64,000 nucleotides of DNA from Poecilobothrus nobilitatus. Lineage: Eukaryota > Arthropoda > Insecta > Diptera > Dolichopodidae. The notes beneath the pieces are model-generated. The model was not told where the DNA came from and ran no database searches. It saw nothing but the letters and a program-made list of their open reading frames with translations. The position numbers and the translations under genes are program-made. The stretch is from contig OX352774.1 in the NCBI GenBank assembly GCA_947095535.1, forward strand, positions 111,107,996-111,171,995, in the 5' to 3' direction. Within the stretch, counting starts at the first letter, position 1. Each line of letters starts with the position of its first letter. Positions 58,820-64,000 of this stretch are shown piece after piece.

Positions 58820-61800
58820 AAAAAAGATTAAAAAACATTAAGGCTCGAATTTGAAGATTTATAAAACAAAGAAAATGATTTTTGATAGATAAGAGAACAT
58901 TGTTGTTAAAAGAAAACAAAAAACTTTAATTTAATTAAAGATCAATTTAGTCGAATTAGGTTTATTAGTTGATTATTTACATTTTAATGGATATAATTGT
59001 AAAGATTTTTGTTAATTATTTAAGAATAAATAATGATCCCAAAAATAAAAACCGATTTCATCTAAAATTTTAATTTTATAATAATTTTATACCTACTTTT
59101 TTATCCCACTATGTAGAGCCTGTTTTTTTACCGTAATTTGTTTTTTTTTTAATTTTTATTAAATTTTATTAATTTAAATATACATACTTATTTTTTTTTC
59201 TTAAATAATTCTTAAATTTTCCTTAAAATTATTGCAATTAATTTATTACATATGATTTTCTTAGTTTGAATTTTGTTTTTTTTTTTTACACTTTAAAATG
59301 ATTTTTATAAATTATTTATTTATACTCGTATATATTTTATTAAACTATAGGTACCTATTGATTTTTATTATTAGTAAATAAACAATTAATAACATATATA
59401 GTACCTAATATATATATATATACATATATAGTTAACACACAATTTTTTTAATAAATTTTTATTTTGCTAAATGTCAAACTTAAACTAATTTTTTATAATT
59501 AAGAGTAACAATTTTTTAGTTTATCAGATTCCATTATCATATGATTAAAAAGATAAGAAAATAATATTATAAAAAAAAAATAAATAAATAAATCGTTTTA
59601 GTATATAAATGTGTAATAATATGTATATGTATAGTTAATTTACATATGTATGTAAATTATATTTAATAAAAAATTAAAAAAATTTTATTAAGGCTTTTTT
59701 TTATCTTTATTATAGATAAAACATCTTAGATTACTATTAATAATTGATAAAAAAAAAAAAAAAAAACTGAAACTTAAAGTTTAGAACAAAACATTTAAAA
59801 CATTTCCGCTTGGGAATATTTCGGCAATTATAGCTGATCATTTTTAAACATAACAGTTCATTTAAAGAACAAAAAAAAACATGGCAAAAATCATAAAACC
59901 TTCATTTCATCAGTTGAGAGCCAATAAACTTTTAAATAATAAGGGCAATTTCTTTATTGTCAAATATACGACGCAAATGACATTTTGATAAAAATGTCAT
60001 TAAGTTTGATGTCAAATACTTTTCTGTCATCATTAATTAGGTAAACATTTTAAAGAGACAGCGTCAATTTAAAAAATTTGTTAAAATGACGAGTGTAATA
60101 TATAGAAATATTTAAAATTTAAAAAAAAAAAAAAATGAGCATAGTCTTATGAGAGTTTCGCTAATTATCAATACTTTTTCTTTAACAATAAAAAAGCAAA
60201 CTACAAACAAACAAACAAAGACAATTTGATATTTTCGTTTTAACATTTTAAAGCAGCAACTTTTCATAGAATGCGTATGAAATACGCGTGTGATATACGT
60301 GAGACAATAGTAACAAAATCGAGTCATTACTTATTTAACAATAAAAAATTAACAACGTCAGCGTCAATGACAATAAAAAATTTGAAATTTGCAAAATGTA
60401 CGGTTTATTACAATAGAAAATTTTCCATAAATAAATAACAAAGCATGAATGAAGTTTTATGGATGGCTGAAATGTTTCTAAAATAATAAGTATATATATT
60501 TAATTTAAGTAAATAATGTTCGTAAAACGAACTCAAACTAATGTTAAAAGCATTCTTCTTCATACAAATAAATAACGTGAAACGTAACGGACATGTTACG
60601 AGTCCGGACATAATTTTCTCTTCCATAGAAGTACCTAAATAGCATGTAATATTTCATTATTTACTTAGAATTTACCACAAAACATTACTACTTCGACCGT
60701 AATTTTTTTATCTTTTAATGTTTTTCTTGAAATTTTGTTTCTTTATCTTTCTACAAAAAAGTCACTTTGTAAACTTCTTATTTGACAAGAGTTGACAGAA
60801 ATTCACAAAAGCATTTGGTTAAAAATTGATTTAATAAAAATTATATTGGACAATAAAATATGATTGTAATCGGATCCGGATAAAATACTACAATCTTAAA
60901 CGATTTTATAATGCACTGTATAAATATAAAATAAAACGAAAAATAAAATGTAAATGAAACAGCAATATAATTCTTCTGAAAAACCAATAACTTTTATCAA
61001 ACATTTGTTTAAATTACTGACGCACAGATATAAAAAACGATTCTTTAAAAAAATTAATTTACAAGAAACTCCTTTACATTGTTGTTGGCCAAATACCTTA
61101 AATAAGAAATCAATAATATCAATATGCATAAAATCAATAGAAGAGGATTGAAGTCGAAATCGGAGCAATACAAATAACGATAGATAAGATACATCTGAAG
61201 GAAACCGGACAACAATATCATAATTTTAAATGAAATCTACAAAATAAACGATAAGCCGGTAGACCGAAAAAAAACATGAAGAATGTTTAGTATTTTATAG
61301 TTGCGATCATATGCAAAAAAAATCAATTAATCACAATTGAAAAGTATTGCTACAAGACAAACAAAGTAGAAACGACTTGTGAACATCCATTACCTAACAT
61401 AGGGGGTTAAAAAACCAAGAAAAAGTTCATCGCAAAGGAAATATATTTGCTTTCTTTTTAGAGCTATCTGTTATTCTAAAAGAAAAATGTTTAAAAAAGC
61501 AAAGTAACTACAATAAATGAATAAAATATTTGCAATAATATATGAAATATGAATGTATGTATCTCTGTAGATAAACAAAAACAATTAAAAAAAAAAAATT
61601 AAAAAAAGTCCATAAAAAAAAAATTTAAACTCATGAACTGAGTTTGCGGCATTTTATTTTCATCGTGATTACATGAAATAGATAAGGAACAAAAAAAAAA
61701 AAGAAAAAATAAATTATTTTAAAAAGACCTTGTCACTTGTTATAAATATATTTTTCGTTTTTTTATACGTTTTTTTTTTTCATTTTTTATTCAATATTTA

Positions 61801-63330
61801 ATAACAAATGATAAATTTGATAAACAAGTTGATGTAATCTTTAAATTTAAATAAAAAAAAAAAAAAAAAGTAGTTTTAATAAAAATAAATATTAAAATAT
61901 CACATACAAATGTTTTTTAGTCAGTGTAATAACTTAATTTAACTTAATCTATTCCCTGATAATTATGTAAATAAGTAAAATAAGTATGAATATATATATC
62001 TTTTCAAACAGTTTTGTATGTAGTGCCAAATAGTATTGCCATATCGTTTTTTTTTTCGAGCAATTTCCTTGTTTTTCAAAATATCTAAATTTAATAAATT
62101 TCAATTTTCTGACAATTCCTTTCTATTTCTATTTTTGTTTTTTTTTTTTTTTTTTTTTGATTACTTATATTTAATGGTGGTATTGATTCGAGACACAAAC
62201 CATAACGATTTTTTGAAGTTTAAAAAGAAAACTCTTTGCAAAATTTGAAACTATATTGTCCTATAAATTGTGATACAAAAAAAAGCTTTGCAGAAAAAAC
62301 ACGGTCAAACAGTCGACAATAAATATTAGCACAGACTTTTTAAGTACATTAGATAAAAATTAAAATAATGATATGATTAAAATGATAAGAAAATAAAAAT
62401 AAACATTTAATTTCTTTAAATTCAAAAAAAAAAGTTTAATGTAAAAAACAAAAAATTAAAATTTATTTTACTTTGGTCATTTATAATGAGTTGTGGAATT
62501 AATTTAATAAAAATTTTAAAAATCGGTAATTGAATTTTTTTTTGTTTTTAAGAGAACCAGTGAAGAAAATATAAAGTTTGAAAATGATATGATTCAAAAA
62601 GATTTTAAAAATTTTATTTACTAAAAAAAAAAAACAACTTATTACTTATTTTAACACTTAAAGTGGATATTTTTAACTTGTGATTTTTTTTTATTAAATT
62701 TATTAATAATACAAATGTATTTTTTTATATTCATATTGTTTATTGATGATGACTGAGCTAATGCGTCAGTAATCCCTACATATTTTAGGTCCGTAGTGTA
62801 CTTTAAACAGTAGGAAAATCTATTCGGCCAGTGTTTTAATGGTATATTACACTATTCATAAATCACAATCTAGGAATATGTTCCTTTATACTAAAAATAC
62901 TTGTTACTGTATGGGATGTGGTAAGGATATAAGAATATAAGAAAAGGGCAGTTTTATTTACAAATTAATTAATATTTCTACATTGCAAAAGAATTACACA
63001 TTAATTTTGTATTTTAATCCATAATATGTACACGTTCAATTACAATTTATTACAATTTCATCTCATTTAATTACACAAATTATTAAATCTGCAATAAAAA
63101 TTCATGGGTTCACACATATGAAGCAAATATGAATTGAACAAAACATTTTATTCTACAAACTTTCAAAAATTGTTCGCAAAAATTGATCTGTGTACAGTGA
63201 GTTTAATCTTTTTCCATAGTTTTAATTGACTGTTAAATTATATATAATAAAATTATTTAATAGTTTTAAAATAAGTATACCGTTAAAGTTTAAAACATAA
63301 AACGTTCGGTGTTTGTTATAATCTTTAGTG
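58820..63330. other. Upstream DNA without a recognised gene
   Basis: AT-rich. A small perfect hairpin (AATGACATTTT, loop GATA) lies at 59976-60001. Frames at 60112-61168 show no recognisable domain, although 60896-61168 is a little less biased than its surroundings. Confidence 0.45.
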
Positions 63331-63336
63331 GGTAAA

Positions 63337-63462
63337 AATGCTCAAATATCTTATCAAAAATACTTTCTTTTGTCTAGATTCATATTTAGGAATTTTGAGA
63401 ATTGATGAGCCTTAATATTACAAATTTGCATAAACTTTTGTCTGAACACAGACGAACATTTT
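63337..63462 (+). repeat. Related copy of the MITE-like element at 30701
   Basis: AAATGCTCAAA, AGATTCATATTT, TTTTGAGAATTGATGAGCC, TTTGCATAAA and TTTTGTCTGAACACAGACGAAC match 30797-30932 in order. The left arm is poorly kept. Confidence 0.6.
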
Positions 63463-63624
63463 TTAGTCAAACTATTTGTAACCTTACTTTGTAACATAAC
63501 ATAATTCATAGTTGTCAAATTTCATCGTATGAAAGTCAGATGACTAATTTCAGATGTTTACATGTCTTTTACAAAATTTCAGATGTTTTAGTACCGAAAT
63601 TGATTACCGAAATATATATTTATA

Positions 63625-64000
63625 TGTAAATTGTGGAGATGTATGACAGCTACCCAAACCTGTTGACTCACAACAACCAGAAATTTTATAGAAATTATTG
63701 CCATAAAACTTGATCATCATTTGTAAGATTTCACACGCCTAGCTTCATTAAGTTCCAAGAGGTGCAAGAAGCTTAAACCACCTTCTCTAAATCAACCGAA
63801 TTTTACAAAAATTGTTGGCATGTAACTCGACACCTCTTCAGTAAATCTCACACACTTAGCTTCAATAGGCACTGAGTTATTTAAAAAAAAGAAGTTGTAT
63901 GGCAGCTACCCAAACATATGTTGCACCAAATTTTACAGATGTTGTTGGCCTTACCTTCAATAGATATACTGAGTTATTTTCATATAAAGAAATAAGTTGT
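63625..64000 (+). mobile_element. Partial Helentron/DINE-like element of the 44.9-kb family
   Basis: The plus strand here is the inverse of the tandem unit at 45300-46450: GGCAGCTACCCAAAC, CATAAAACTTGATCATCATTTG, CCTAGCTTCATTAAG, CCAAGAGGTGCAAGAAGC, GGCATGTAACTCGACACCTC and CACTGAGTTATTT. It runs off the right edge of the window. Confidence 0.75.

Noticed and set aside
60896..61168. 90-codon frame with a 65-codon frame on the other strand
   Set aside because: Overlapping frames on both strands with no recognised domain; probably chance.

Overview
The window is strongly AT-rich eukaryotic DNA full of A/T homopolymers, TA microsatellites and decayed transposons. It most likely comes from a fly (Diptera). 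The reasons are the protein it encodes, the Asn/Gln/His homopolymer tracts in that protein, and repeats with (GTCY)n runs and about 150-bp internal tandem units of the kind known from dipteran Helitron-like (DINE-1/Helentron) elements. There is no bacterial-type gene organisation.

Only one cellular gene can be supported. It lies on the minus strand and resembles the spinophilin/neurabin scaffold protein (Spn of flies). Its first coding exon is 54517..52828 and its second is 1485..213. The donor of the first exon and the acceptor of the second are both phase 1, and joining them restores an open frame. The roughly 51.3 kb between them therefore reads as one very large intron that makes up most of the window. 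The coding sequence leaves the second exon through a phase-2 donor at 212/211 and continues beyond the left edge, where the PP1-binding, PDZ and coiled-coil parts would be expected. The DNA from 54573 to 64000 lies 5' of the start-codon exon (5' UTR intron or upstream DNA).

The intron and upstream DNA are a graveyard of mobile elements: (i) Helentron/DINE-like non-autonomous elements with terminal inverted motifs, (GTCY)n runs and internal tandem repeats (1.6-2.65, 4.8-6.1, 44.9-46.6 and 63.6-64 kb); (ii) a family bounded by AGCACATTTCC-type ends (18.8-22.7, 24.7-25.1, 38.4, 39.7-41.7 and 56-56.8 kb); (iii) a tRNA-derived SINE family (9.0, 18.5, 25.5, 35.7, 42.8 and 58.7 kb) and a second tRNA-like family (10.4 and 56.4 kb); (iv) two broken Tc1/mariner-type transposase copies (33.4-34.1 and 47.9-48.8 kb); (v) a 5'-truncated Jockey/I-type LINE end (50.3-51.1 kb); (vi) several MITE or foldback structures and palindromes. 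Most other open frames are chance frames in AT-rich or repeat DNA and are not annotated as genes.

I did not find a convincing undescribed biological system. The most useful second-look items are the 51-kb phase-matched intron, the 3' block shared by two otherwise different Helentron-like families, the nucleosome-length tandem units, a 34-bp templated patch inside one SINE, and long perfect palindromes at 14.28 and 34.16 kb.
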